The notes under the pieces are model-generated. The model was not told the origin of the DNA. It saw only the letters and a list, made by a program, of their open reading frames with translations, and ran no database searches. DNA of 64,000 bases. It comes from Lepidurus packardi. Lineage: Eukaryota > Arthropoda > Branchiopoda > Notostraca > Triopsidae. Location of the stretch: positions 96,612-160,611 of the forward strand of contig JAKZAN010000009.1 in assembly GCA_023053545.1 (NCBI GenBank), written 5' to 3'. Made by a program: the position numbers and the translations under genes. Shown piece after piece: positions 52,948 through 63,861 of this stretch (positions are counted from its first letter, which is position 1; each line of letters starts with the position of its first letter).

Positions 52948-54538
52948 CAGTGTTGCCAGACTTGGCGATTTCTCGCCAAAATTGGCGACTTGAAAACATG
53001 AACTGGCGACAATTTTTGGGCATTTGGCGATGGCGGTTTGTTTGGCGACTTTACTGTATCTTTGCTTTTTTGTTTTGATTAAATGAAAGTAAAGCAAGCC
53101 TGTACAAACGCATTTTCTGCTCCATGGTCTCAAAATAGTTCATAGTGTAGAGTAGAGACGGAGTAGAGATATATAGAGAGGGAACATGCAGGATGTAGCC
53201 CCTTCCTTATGGGCCTTTTGTTATCACTTTACGAAAGCTGCAGGCTAGTTCTCTGAGAGGACATCATTGGTCAGACCTGTTTGATCAACGCCTTGCTCAT
53301 GGCGGGAAATATAAAAATGAGGCTCAAACGAAAAACGATAGCAATATGGATAAGTATGTTTCGAGACGTTAGGAAATTGATGCAAACCTGTAGAAACACA
53401 CTTTTTGCTCCCCAGTCTCAGTATAGTTATATGCTTATTTTTCTGTTTCTGGATATTACGGTTTAATAGCGAAGTTGCCCTGTCGATGGTTTTTCCAGGT
53501 GGGCATATTGACACCCCTAAAATTCATCGAAAATAGCGCAAAAGCACCACACATTTCATTCTTCTGCTCCGGTTCCAATTAGTTTATGTTTTTACATCCT
53601 TCAACTTTGTCTACTTTCCGCTATTCTAAAAGTTCTGAATTGTGCTTTCTTCCTCGACTGCCCAAGGTCGGGGCCTATCTTTCGAGCAGTTATAAAAAGG
53701 ACACATGATAACATACAAGAGGAACTATATCTTCTTGAGAAAACTGTCAGCCATAGTCAACCAGAAGAAATCCAAATATTTTCATGATCTTGTACAGCCT
53801 CCCAGGTAGTTTTTTCTTCTTTTTGTCTCCCCCAACGCTTCGTCGTAGCCTAGTCGCGAAAGTGAAAACGACTTTTCCAAGTATTCGCCAAAAGTACGTT
53901 GTTTATCACAAGAGGTATAAAAAGGCAAAGGGTTCGATTTCTAAGATACAGAGAATGAACGTGTAGCCACGAGATGAGTTTTGTGTACGAGATAAAAATA
54001 GCTAAGTTTAAGTGGACTACTACAATATCCAACCTCAAACATTACGTGAATCTACGTACTATACCTTCCAAAAAAATCGAGTATAGGGAAACCACAGTGG
54101 GCTAATCCTTACCCGTGGGATTAATTAAAATTTGCTCGCTCGAACCCGCTCCTCTCTAAAACCAAACCAAAACTAAGGAAAGTAGAATCCTAGTTCTCTG
54201 TTCTACAGCCCAGGGTTAAAACGGATTCCGCTTTCTATACGTTTCGGTTTGGTTTTTAGACAGGAGGCCTACAAACCGGTTCGCTAAGCAGTCTTTAATT
54301 AATCCCACGGGTAGGGGATTAGACCACTGTGGTTTCCCTATACTCAATTTTTTTGGAAGGTATAGTACAGCAGTTTAGAGGATGGGAAAATACGCGAACG
54401 ATAAAAGGCTTTATCGCAAGGAGTGGGAAACCTTTTCCGATCTTAAAGGTAAGATATTTCATCTTCCGTTTTAACGCGAGTTTCTGTGAGATTCGTGCGT
54501 GCACAGTTAGCTATAGGACTTCTTCTGAATCCTTATAG
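52948..54538. other. hAT 5' region without assigned coding
   Basis: Besides the foldback MITE, two related blocks (about 53090-53150 and 53385-53440, both with AACCTGTA..AAACGC/ACA and TCTCA.TATAGTT) form a degenerate direct repeat. A possible first exon of the transposase was not identified. Confidence 0.4.
54059..54365. mobile_element. Foldback MITE within the hAT element
   Basis: Arms of about 70 bp begin CTATACCTTCC and are nearly perfect complements of each other. Flanked by TA (or GTAC, which is ambiguous because the flanks are palindromic). It lies in the untranslated 5' part of the hAT, upstream of the transposase exon. Confidence 0.8.
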
Positions 54539-56469
54539 GATGGATTGCTCCAGTTGCGGACGATCCTACGCAGACTTTTTGCAGAGTTTGCCGTAAGCAA
54601 ATAAGGTCCCACTTAAGCGACTTACGGAAACACTCGGAAACAAAACAGCACAAGTCAAATTTGGATCGGGCAAACGTAAATTCGCAGAGCCGCCTTGAAC
54701 AATCCGGTTTCACGGTTTCCGTTGCTTCAAAAGAATTGAAGACGATGGAAATAAAGCTCGCAGTTTTTGTGGCCACCCACTGCAGTATCAGGATTACGGA
54801 CCACCTTACCGATCTTCTGAAGGCAAGCGGTTTGCTTAGCCCTACCGGTGACGATTTACGCTTAAAACGCACCAAATGCACGGCAATAATTAAGCAGGTT
54901 GTTGCCCCTTGCCTTGAAAAGGAACTTTTTAATGAAATCGGTGACTCTATGTTTTCTTTGCTTCTTGACGAGTCTACCGACGTATCTGTATCCAAATCGT
55001 TATGTTTATGTGTGCGATTCTTTTCAAAAACTGCACGCACTATTAAAACAACGTTTCTTGGTATTATTGACATGCCAGGTGGAACTACGGCAGCCGACCT
55101 ATACACAGCCGTAACAGGTTTCTTATCCGAGAAGAGTTTGTCTTTGAAAAACCTTGTCGGGATAGGGACTGATGGTGCAAGTGCAATGTGTGGCGCAAAT
55201 AATTCATTGTACACAAAGCTTCGAGAACAGGTTCCTGGCTTAATTTTGGTTAAGTGCGTTTGCCACTCTTTACATTTAGCAGCCTCGAAAGCTAGTTTAG
55301 TTTTTCCAAAACATATTGAATTCATGATTAGAGAAACGTATAACTGGTTTTCAAATAGTCCCATGCGCAGAACATTGTATCGGGAGGTCTACGATGTTAT
55401 CGATGCCGGTGATTCTGATTCTGTTAATACCCCACTGACGTTTGTTTCACCTGCATCAACTCGTTGGCTGTCCATATCACGTTGTATTACTAGAATTTTA
55501 GACCAATGGGATGTTTTGAAAGCTTTCTTTGAAACTATAGTTACAAAAGAGCGCTGTTACACAGCAAATCTTTTGCGTGATATGTATCGCGACGAGCCAA
55601 ATCGTTTATATTTTATGTTTTTGCAACCCATACTAGAAGAAGTTGAAAAATTTAACACGAAGTTTCAGAAAGATTCAATTGATAGTTTCATGTTATTCCA
55701 AGAACTCGAGATCTACGTAGGTACCTTGATAAAACGCTTCATTGTCCCGAAAGTCATCCAAAGTGATATAACGTCAACCGTTATTGTTGACCATAACATG
55801 ATGAAGGATGGGGAAATAGATCTAGGATTTTCATTTGAACAGGCTTTATCGGCTGCTACATGTGAGGAAAAGAAAGACGCAGTTAGAAAAATTTGCATTA
55901 ATTTTTTAGTGGAATTAACCAAGCAGTTACTTTTACGGCTACCTACTAACTTAAAACTTTTTCGAAAGCTTGGTTTTTATTCCCCGCACGCGATCTTGAG
56001 CAATAACCCTCCGAAATTCAAAGACTTGCCTTTTTTGCCCCAGACTGCATGCATAACAACACTTGAAAACCAGTGGCGTAATTTTCTTTGTGTTAAATGG
56101 CAAAATTATGTCAGCGAAGATGTTCTGTGTGACAGTTCGGAATTTTGGGCCAAAGTGTTTACGTATACCGATTCTATCGGTGAAAAACCTTTCCAAGATT
56201 TAGCATTAACTGTTTTATCTCTGCTTTCACTACCTTTTAGTAACGCTGCATGCGAGAGAGTATTTAGTCATGTTAACATTATAAAGTCAAAGCTGAGAAA
56301 CAGGATGTCGAGTTCCACCTTAAGGCAAATTTTGCATGTAAAATATGGTCTCAAAATTAAAGGAATTTGTTGCCAATTGTTTGAGCCATCACCGGAAATG
56401 TTGGAGAAAATGAATAGCAATATGTACGAAAATAATGACGATGAGGATTTATCTGATTATGTTATGTAA
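54539..56469 (+). CDS. hAT transposase
   Basis: The exon starts after an acceptor (CCTTATAG) at 54538; reading WIAPVADDPTQTFCRVC, then SHLSDLRKHSETKQH gives a C2H2 BED-like finger at the N-terminus. The core has LLLDESTDVS (Asp), GIGTDGASAMCG (Asp), KCVCHSLHLAAS (the CxxH motif), STRWLSISRC, and the C-terminal dimerisation domain SLPFSNAACERVFSHVNIIK (Glu/W region). About 640 residues, uninterrupted, ending in an acidic tail. An upstream first exon supplying the start codon is likely but not identified; if none exists, Met at 54661 would lose the finger. The intact frame, perfect termini and TSD suggest recent activity. Confidence 0.9.
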
Positions 56470-56743
56470 ATATTTTGTTTTTAAATTTTGTATTGACCCT
56501 GACTAATGTGTATGTAAACTTAATTGTATAAAGCATCATTTTTAAAATATAGTTATAGTATTATCGGGCTTCGACGAGATTATCTATGTATTTTGGCGAG
56601 TACTTTGGCGACTTCTTTTTAAAAAAAATTGGCGAGAAGTTTGGCTACTTTACAAGCGATTTTGGCGGGCGATCTTTAAAAAATCTGGCAACACTGTCAG
56701 AGAGTGTGTGCGTGTGCGACAGTTGACTGCCCGACGAGCATGA

Positions 56744-57192
56744 TGGCACGCTCTCCAAAAAGTTTTGTTACTGCTTTGGGTAAATTTCGTATTTACATAG
56801 CAACTGCAAATGGTTATCAATGTCTTGTAACGTGTGATAGTTCGAGTCAAGCATGTATTAAATTTATACATAACGAAGATCCGATTGTGTTTCACAACAA
56901 TTTCAACGAAATTTGGGTTTGCGCGCAAGATGGTGCTTTCCGGTTTATTCCAGAACCTTCTCAACAAAGAATGCTTGTGAACCTATTCGTTGGTGGTGAG
57001 ACCGCTTCTATTCAATCTATTAACGGATGTCTGCTTGATGATGGACTGACCTGGTCGATGGATGTTGCCGATCATTTCCTGTGGAATGACTATATGCAAT
57101 CCACGTGGACTTCTACAGAAATTGTAGAACCAATGTTTGTGTACACCTGCACATTTAACAACGATAATTCTGTAAATGTTTGTATGTATTGA
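56744..57192 (+). CDS. Polinton hypothetical protein, ~149 aa
   Basis: Likely start MARSPKSFVTALGKFRIYIA (ATG 56744; the frame is open a little further left). Features: KFRIYIATANGYQCLVTC, IVFHNNFNEIWVCAQDGAFRF, WSMDVADHFLWNDYM, Cys-containing end. Mixed beta-like pattern, no domain recognised. Its start lies 48 bp beyond the hAT insertion, so the insertion probably separates it from its promoter. Confidence 0.5.
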
Positions 57193-57433
57193 AATGTATT
57201 CAACATGTTAAAATTCATTTTGGGTAAATTTGGTATTTAGAGTGCTGCTGTGAAGGTTATCAAAAACGTAGTAACACGTGATGACAATAAATATTACTAC
57301 ATAACAAATAAATGAAGTTCTTGTGGACGCTCGCATAAGCTTTACTCCAACATCATGACAAACTGTAATTATTATCACAAAGTTTGTTCAATGTTCAAAT
57401 AAATAATCTAAACTCGTTTTAGATACAAAGAGT
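57193..57433. other. Spacer
   Basis: AT-rich, contains AATAAA-like signals (about 57287) for the upstream ORF and a possible acceptor for the next. Confidence 0.3.
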
Positions 57434-57868
57434 TTGAGGGTGCGAACTCGTGCAGAATTGTATATCGACCCAACATTCGATCACGACTACATCCCCTCGC
57501 CATCGATAAATTGTATTGTTCCAAAGTTTTTCTCTATAGAACAATTCGCTATGGATACCAAAAGTGAAGCACTCAGTGTTATATTAAAATGTGGACAAGA
57601 ACACTCCAACATTATGTTAAAAATAGTGCTAAGTGTTGTGATGGAACAGTTAAACAATGGGGAAAAAACTGTGAAGCAAATATTGGTGAGAAAAATGTTT
57701 TTAAACGATGTGATAAAAAAATTGAAAGACTCTCCCAACGAGTATGCTTTTGACAAACATTATAACAATGCGTCAGGTCAATTGAAAAGCAAAATGACAC
57801 GTTTGACAGTGCGCGCCAATGAAAAACTATATGGTATTCTCGAATACTCAATAACAGCCACAGCTTGA
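57434..57868 (+). CDS. Polinton hypothetical protein
   Basis: Open frame ending KLYGILEYSITATA. A helical, Lys-rich body (LKIVLSVVMEQLNNGEKTVK, MFLNDVIKKLKDSPNEY). The first in-frame ATG is at 57551; upstream reading (ELYIDPTFDHDYIPS) also looks coding and may be joined through an acceptor at about 57420 (GTTTTAG). No domain recognised. Confidence 0.45.
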   Translation: MRVRTRAELYIDPTFDHDYIPSPSINCIVPKFFSIEQFAMDTKSEALSVILKCGQEHSNIMLKIVLSVVMEQLNNGEKTVKQILVRKMFLNDVIKKLKDSPNEYAFDKHYNNASGQLKSKMTRLTVRANEKLYGILEYSITATA

Positions 57869-58084
57869 TGGGGTGTCAAACACATGAGTGTGAGCTGACA
57901 AGCATCCTAGCCAGAGGGGTTGTGCAAACGCAAGAGTTGGTAAGTTGGTGTTATCAGTGTGTGTGCAACAGTTGATAGCCTGATGAGCATGATGGCACAC
58001 TCTCCAAAAAATCTTACAGTGTAGTGAAACCACCAACCATTATTTTGAATGAATTTGTAATTGTATTTGTTGAAAGAAAATACA

Positions 58085-58455
58085 TTTCGAAGGTTAAACT
58101 TACAAAAAGTGTCTTTAACTTAAATGTCTATCTCCGAAAAAGTGTCATTAACTTTAATGTCTATTTTTGAAAAAGTGTCTTTACTTAAATGTGTGTGTAT
58201 TTTGTGAAAAAAGTGTCTTTAACTTAAATGATGAATCTCGAAAAGTGTCTTTAACTTTAATGTCTATTCTCGAAAAAGTGTCCTTAACTTTAATGTTGAT
58301 TCTGAAAAAGTGTCTTTAACTTTAATGTCTATTCTCGAAAAAGTGTCCTTAACTTTAATGTCGAATCTGAAAAAGTCTTTTAACTTTAATGGTAATCCTG
58401 AAAAAGTGTCTTTAACTTTAATGTCGAGTCCGAAAAAGTGTCTTTAACTTTAATG
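58085..58455. repeat. ~45-bp tandem array (AAAGTGTCTTTAACTTTAAT)
   Basis: At least nine imperfect units with the core GAAAAAGTGTCTTTAACTTTAATGTC run from 58105 to 58455, with spacer variation. Right part of the Polinton; no protein frame. Confidence 0.85.
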
Positions 58456-58609
58456 GTAATTAAGTTTGTTTGCGGAGGACACTGTTGTCGACACGAGAGC
58501 TGCTCAATTGTGAGGACAGCGCCAACGTGAAAGTGGCGGAAACGCTAGAAACTAGGTGTTGTCAAACCATACTGCGCAGGCGTCAGGGCGGGGACTAGGG
58601 GAGAAATGA

Positions 58610-58655
58610 AGGCATCCTATTGGTGCAGCCATAAAAGGGGCGGGGCTTGGGAGAA
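58610..58655 (+). promoter_or_regulatory. CCAAT/TATA/GC-box-like promoter cluster
   Basis: CCTATTGGTGC (an inverted CCAAT) is followed by ATAAAAGGGGCGGGG just before the ORF at 58656; a second CCTATTGGTGC lies at 58668. Pattern only. Confidence 0.4.
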
Positions 58656-58904
58656 ATGGAGGCTTCCTATTGGTGCGGCAGTAATGGAGGTGGCAGTAAT
58701 GGTGGTACCTATACTACTCGCTCACTAGGAACAGTGGTGACATCCACCAAACAACATTTGTTCCCAGACTTCCCCGCATTGCCAGACGAAATCATTAAAG
58801 GGGGAGTAAGGTACGAAAAAATAAAAAAATATGTTATAGAGGAGACCAAAATAAGTGTTCTGGCTGAAGAACCCCTATGTCAATTATGCATATTAACCGA
58901 GTAA
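58656..58904 (+). CDS. Small ORF, 82 aa
   Basis: Starts MEASYWCGSNGGGSNGGTYT, a Gly/Ser/Asn-rich head, then a more ordinary KQHLFPDFPALPDEIIKGG and a Cys-containing end (PLCQLCIL). No domain recognised. The well-placed TATA-like and GC-rich box upstream is the best support. Last supported gene on the Polinton side. Confidence 0.4.
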   Translation: MEASYWCGSNGGGSNGGTYTTRSLGTVVTSTKQHLFPDFPALPDEIIKGGVRYEKIKKYVIEETKISVLAEEPLCQLCILTE

Positions 58905-59553
58905 TTAATTATTTAGCGGTTTAAGCTCCGCCCCTTTCCGCCAAATTTCAAATTTTCCTATCCTTATAACATTGGCGGACAGTTGGCCGGAGGCCTAGCG
59001 ACTTTACCTGTGAGCGCATTCAAAATCGATCCCAGATCTCATAGGGACCGTACCGTGACCTTTCTTTTGAATGCTTAAGCAGTTTTTTACGCGCTTTGGT
59101 TACTTCACAAACTTAATCACAAAAAACCACTTTTTCTTCGCGCCACGACGGGAATGTTCCGTTCTGTGGCTCAACGAACGTCAACGCCGCGAGCGTGGAG
59201 CTCACAACCTGTGTCAGGATAGCCTGCCGGACTAACATATTGTGGAGAGCTAGGCTAAGAAGCCTTGGAACGCGTGTTATCGTGCGACGGCATTCCAAAG
59301 CGTGGTCTTGTCGCGTGAAGTAGTCTCGAGAAATGTGAAGTAGTTTTAGAGTAGATTTTTAGATTAGTTTCTTCTTTAGTTCTTATAGGACTAGTTAGTT
59401 TTCATATACTATTTCACGTTTCTTCCTTTCTACTTCACGTGTACATAGCAAAGTGATTTAGTGCACCAACGTGTCAACGCCAGCGGATAAACAGGCCTGT
59501 ATATCTTCATTTTTGTTCATAGTTTTAATCACCTTATTTTGTAGTTTTCCGAT
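58905..59553. other. Junction between Polinton and Kolobok
   Basis: No genes. The left inverted repeat of the Kolobok (59173-59311) is inside; a TTAA at 59072-59075 (GCTTAAGCAG) is a candidate left boundary, unproven because the right end lies outside the window. Confidence 0.4.
59173..59311 (+). repeat. Kolobok left terminal inverted repeat (visible part)
   Basis: Reverse complement is identical to 63862-64000 by eye. Starts AACGAACGTCAACGCCGCG. Confidence 0.93.
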
Positions 59554-62222
59554 ATGGGTGGTTGTTCGGCACTTAATTGCAAGAACCGTGACAGTGGTAA
59601 CGGTGAATGTAAGGTCACTATTCATGAGGTAACCAAAGCTAAGAAGCCCGCTCTGTACGCATTATGGTTGCACAAACTCAGAAGAGCGGAAACGTTCCAG
59701 CCCAAAACAATCCGTATTTGCTGCAAACACTTTCAGTCGGCAGATTATTTTCGTAAGCATAATACTCGCTTATAGGTAGACCTAAAATGATAGTTCGATA
59801 AATAATATATGATAAATTACATAATAATGCAATTTAATTGGCAACGGGTACAAAATATGGGTTCTCTGTCTGAGAAAGTTACACCAAACGTCACTCTATA
59901 ACATTGTAATTACCTAAACGCCAGTAGTTGCCAATTTGCGACACTTAATTTCAGTCCAAGTATAGCTGTTGATAGTTGCAGCCTATAGCTTGCAAAGGTA
60001 TGTCAAACATCAAAACAATCTACGAAAGCCTTGCGTATCGTCGTGACACGTCGTGATTCTTGTTTCTCATGCGCGACAACCACACTTTCACCAGTCTCAA
60101 TCGCACCTCATAAAATCCTTCGAATGCCTTTATTTTACTGGTATTTTTGTCTCGCTTACTTCGTTTCAATTCCTGCCTGTTACAACTCATTTTTCGGTTG
60201 GAAATTGTCTTGTGGCCGTTGGTGTGTGCTGTACAGTTTGCTTGCTTGCTTGCAAGGTGTCTCTATAAGACACAAAGCCTGTTTTCTTTTTACCCGCACT
60301 AATTCTTACCCTTGGAACTTCAGTTGGGCCAAATGGTGAACGGTTACGCCTTCGACCTGATGCCGTACCATCTCTTTTCTCTTTCTCGGAGACGCTTGAC
60401 CCAACGTCAGCACGCGAGAAGCGTCCAAGGCTCCATGTAAGTTTCTGCTTGTACATGTTGTACCAGTTCGTTTTGTAATTGTTAACACCGTATAGTCACC
60501 CCCTGCAGCTGTACAGTCTGTTAAACCATCAACATCGAAAGACAGTCGGACTAAGATCTCCGAAGCACACGCTGACAGGGATTTTGTGCCATGTGGAGCG
60601 GAGGACCCTTCGTCGGATTCTGACTCTGACAACGGCGAAAACCTGCCTGAAGTGGTTATCAAGTCCTCAGATGACTTGGTTCAGGATCCGAAGTTTTTCG
60701 TGTTTTCGTCCTGTTTGGACCAACTCTTTCAACGATGCCAGACGTGCGGTGCCCTGGTAGTTGAGGTCATTAGGACCACGAAGGGTAGTGCACTGAAATG
60801 CAAACTCTTGTGTGCCAACCACCATACACACGTGTGGCTTTCGCAGCCCCTTATCCACACTAGCAAGAATGCTAACAAGCTAGCAGCCGGGAATCTTTTG
60901 ATCCCAGCTGCCGTGCTAATGAGTGGCTCTTCTTATTCGAGCCATGCAAACATGTCCACTGCCCTTCGCCTACCTCACTTGAATAGGAGTTCACTATTCG
61001 AGTATCAGGCTGACCTCATTTTCCCCGCCATCCATCGGTTTTGGGTTAACGAAGTAGACAGAGTAAAATCTATTTTACAAGACAGTCCAAAACTGGTGCT
61101 TGTTGGTGATGGACAATGCGACTCACCAGGGCACTGTGCGAAGTACTGCGTCTATACTGTTATGGACGCAGCTACTGGCTTAATTGTTGATATGGAGGTG
61201 GTTCAAGTGAACGAAACTGACGAAGTTCCGCATTCGAATAACCTTGAACCAGCAGGATTTAGCCGAATCATGAACCGACTTATACCAGCTCTACCAAACA
61301 TCTTTGCTGTGGCCACAGATCGACATCGATCCATAGGAGTGCAGATGCGCAAGATTACGAAGGACACTGGCATCTTACATCAGTTTGATGTTTGGCACTT
61401 TGCGAAATCCATCCGCAAACGTCTGATGGCTGCAGCGAAAAAGAAAGAGAATGCTGCTTTGATGCCGTGGATTGAAACCATCAACCGGCATCTCTGGTGG
61501 GCATCTAAGACCTGCGATGGTGACGTGGAGCTCCTGAAGTCAGTTGCTTATACTTATGTAGAATCTCAGAGGCTGACCACTCTATTAGGGAGAAATGGAC
61601 ATCCGTGGTTTACCACGTTGCTAACCAACACTCTTGGGATAACGCCAACAAATACAAATGCTGCCAGCATCCAATGCCCGCTGCTCCCAGAGCATGGCTC
61701 GACGAAGGCTCTCCACCACTAAAAGCCTTGCGTGCGATTGTTTTCGATCGTACGTTAGTGAAGGATTTGGAGCATTTGACACACTTTTGTCATACGGGAG
61801 AACTTGAGGTGTACCATAGCACCGCACTCAAGTGGGCACCCAAGAGGATCCACTTCATCAAACCAGCTATGATTGCCCGCCGAGAGCTAGCAGCGATAGA
61901 CCACAATCGCAATGTTGGCCGGTCCCAGGCAAAAGACCCGTCTGGGAACTTGCTCTACCACATCGAGCACCGAAAGACCACAAAGCATTGGATGGCTAGG
62001 AGAGTCTACGAAAAAAAGAACTTCGCATACGTAAGCGAACTAATGAGTAATATTGTTAGGTCAGCTGAACGTGGAGACAAGAAGCCAGCTCCCGAACCTT
62101 TGCCGCGAAACATCGCTAGAGTACCTGCCCCAAGAAAAGAAGACCTGATTCGGAGCTTGGAAGGCATGACACGGTATCCAAGGGCTGAAGATGCCGTCAC
62201 AGACAGCGACGATGATATATAG
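59554..62222 (+). CDS. Kolobok transposase: THAP finger plus DDE core
   Basis: Four exons by eye: 59554-59752, 60324-60436, 60496-61538, 61589-62222; total 1989 nt, one frame, 662 residues. Exon 1 opens the THAP C2CH finger (MGGCSALNC ... CCKHFQSADYF) and exon 2 completes it with the AVPSLF box. After a Ser/Asp linker come CQTCG...CANHHTHVW zinc-like pairs and the DDE region: VGDGQCDSPGHCAKYC (Asp), ATDRHRSIG (Asp), HQFDVWHFAKSIRKR, HLWWASKTCDGD; exon 4 has EKWTSVVYHVANQHSW, WLDEGSPPLKAL and HTGELEVYHS. The last intron (50 bp, donor GTCAGT) is supported because its removal aligns LLK with EKW and keeps the frame. The protein would excise and insert at TTAA. No lesion was seen. Confidence 0.9.
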
Positions 62223-62932
62223 TTACCCAGTAAGCTCTACTCACATTGCAAATCTAATTATGGCCAACCAGATTTTCTGAACCCTGTAGGCTAGCCACTT
62301 GCCGCAGAAGATCGCGGACGGGATTGTATATACACAACGAGGACGACTTGTATGTAAACGTGTAAATAGTCATTTAACCAGTTCCAAAATTCCGTTCTAA
62401 GTCAAATTAAGTCAATAAATCAATACGAAAAAAATGGCTCTATTTCTACGTTTCCTTTTATTGCTATAATTTACAGTTGGGTTTGGGGCAACCAAGAGTA
62501 AATTAGCAACTCTTAGGCTGTGCTTATTTACATAGCTTCGTTTTCGCCTCGGTTGTGTTGAATAAAAAGTGTTTCTTACTGAAAAACTATAAATTAACCA
62601 TTGTTGTTGTTTAGAAAGCTACGGCTGAATAAAAAAAAAGAGATCAAGTTGGGGAACTGAAGAGACAGTAGATAAAAAGATACATGCTAGCTTGTAAACG
62701 TAACATTTTCGTCCATAACAAATCTCGGATGCGGTTTCTCCTTGTGTTGTTGTTGCCAGCAAATTTCTAGGGTGGTGTTAGGTAATGCAGTCCAATTAAA
62801 CTATTTCAAGTATCAATCTATGATTAAAGTAGATAACAATTCTAACTCGGTTACTTATCTTATGTACAAATGGAAACGCGTGTTAACGCCAACCCGGGTT
62901 ACGCTAATTCAACGTCGGTGGGGAACGCAGCC
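62223..62932. other. Spacer between the convergent Kolobok genes
   Basis: AT-rich 3' flanks with several AATAAA signals (about 62413, 62561, 62627). No gene seen. Confidence 0.5.
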
Positions 62933-63719
62933 TTACATGTCTACCGGTTGTGCTTCAGCAAACGGCACATAAATTCCATTGCCTTCGGGGTATTTCTCTC
63001 GAATAGCTAGGCAGCAGCAAGCAGGAACTACCTTGCGCACTTTTCTTCCTAACTTTCCACATATCCAATAGGTAAAGTTGCGGTATGCCATGAATCTCAG
63101 AGATCTTCAAGAAACAAGACGAAAATGCTTTGAGGACTTGTCTGAAAAGGTTTGCTATTATACTTATTTGACGGGTTAAAATCTAGAGGTTCGACCATCA
63201 TTCTAGATTGCGCAATTAGCGACATTTTTAGAACCGATTCTGTTAGTGTGGTTTCTTTAAACTCTGAACAGAGGCTAAGGCATGTTAGGTTACCTACAAA
63301 GAAGATAAATAACCAAGCCTAAAAGCAAAGTCTTTGAATACTTTCGTGCAAAAAAGCTAACTGCCTATCAGTAAACAATTCCCGACAGCAGCGATTCTCC
63401 AGGTTTGTAGGCATATGTCGGCAATGCAAACAGGAGCACCAATCTAGTGTCCCATTTCGGTCTGGGAAGGGCTCACCTTGGTCGACTAGCACATAATGAC
63501 TAACTTCTAGAGCAACAAGTTAAAATAGGCTTTATACATTATAAAATGACCGTAAATTTAGCACATACCAGGTTCCTTAGGATCACACGCTGGTAAAGAA
63601 ATGGGCAATGGGTCACTTGCATACGGGTCAAAATCCTTATTACTAAAAGCCTCTTGAGCAGTAGTGTACATGCATTCTGAATCGGAAGAATCGCTTGAAA
63701 CACTATCGTTATCACTCAT
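62933..63719 (-). CDS. Kolobok partner protein with P2X7 ballast-like domain
   Basis: Four minus-strand exons by eye: 63719-63569, 63506-63342, 63293-63164, 63104-62933; introns 48-62 bp, sum 618 nt, 205 residues in one frame. The N-terminus is Ser/Asp-rich (MSDNDSVSSDSSDSECMYTT). The body matches the Cys-rich module at the C-terminus of P2X7 receptors and of P2X7-like proteins common in invertebrates: WCSCLHCRHMPT, ENRCCREL, NLTCLSLC, then SLRFMAYRNFTYWICGKLGR, VVPACC and REKYPEGNGIY. The Cys/His pattern predicts a zinc-binding fold. No transmembrane segment or ligand-binding part is present, so this is not a receptor. Convergent with the transposase inside one pair of inverted repeats, so part of the element. 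Function unknown. Confidence 0.82.
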
Positions 63720-63764
63720 TTTTATTCAAAGCTTATTAAGACACAAACTAATAAACTAAATAAA

Positions 63765-63838
63765 ATAAGCTGTCCCAGTCATAGACTGGCACAGCTAAAA
63801 ATACTATAAGCTGTCCCAGTCATAGACTGGCACAGCTA
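63765..63838. repeat. Two identical 33-bp hairpin units upstream of the ballast gene
   Basis: ATAAGCTGTCCCAGTCATAGACTGGCACAGCTA occurs at 63765 and 63806. Each folds with AGCTGT..CCAGTC pairing to GACTGG..ACAGCT (one mismatch). Position 45-120 bp upstream of the ATG suggests transposase or regulator binding sites. Confidence 0.8.
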
Positions 63839-63861
63839 ACAAGCGAATAGTCAGCACGTAT

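Larger units (their letters stand above)
52948..56696 (+). mobile_element. Autonomous hAT transposon inside the Polinton
   Basis: Perfect 13-bp termini CAGTGTTGCCAGA and complement, with an 8-bp duplication TCAGAGAG (52940-52947, 56697-56704). TTGGCGA-type motifs crowd both subterminal regions. It carries one transposase and a MITE. Length 3749 bp. Confidence 0.93.
43143..58904. mobile_element. Polinton/Maverick (adintovirus-like) element, left end missing
   Basis: A single block carries PolB, integrase, penton- and hexon-like capsid genes, adenain-type protease and small basic proteins, the defining set of Polintons. Coordinates are the outermost supported genes; no terminal inverted repeat pair or 6-bp duplication was found. 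The left side starts abruptly inside PolB. An autonomous hAT sits at 52948-56696. Genes 46377-51150 nearly abut or overlap by a few bases, a virus-like arrangement. Confidence 0.9.

Noticed and set aside
54507..55364. Long minus-strand frame over the hAT transposase.
   Set aside because: Antisense shadow of a well-supported transposase with its catalytic motifs on the + strand.
59554..59775. THAP frame as a separate 73-aa gene.
   Set aside because: A GT donor at 59753 and downstream exons complete the THAP fold and give a single 662-codon frame.
62933..63719. A true P2X receptor gene.
   Set aside because: No transmembrane segments or extracellular ligand-binding region; only the Cys-rich cytosolic-type module is present.
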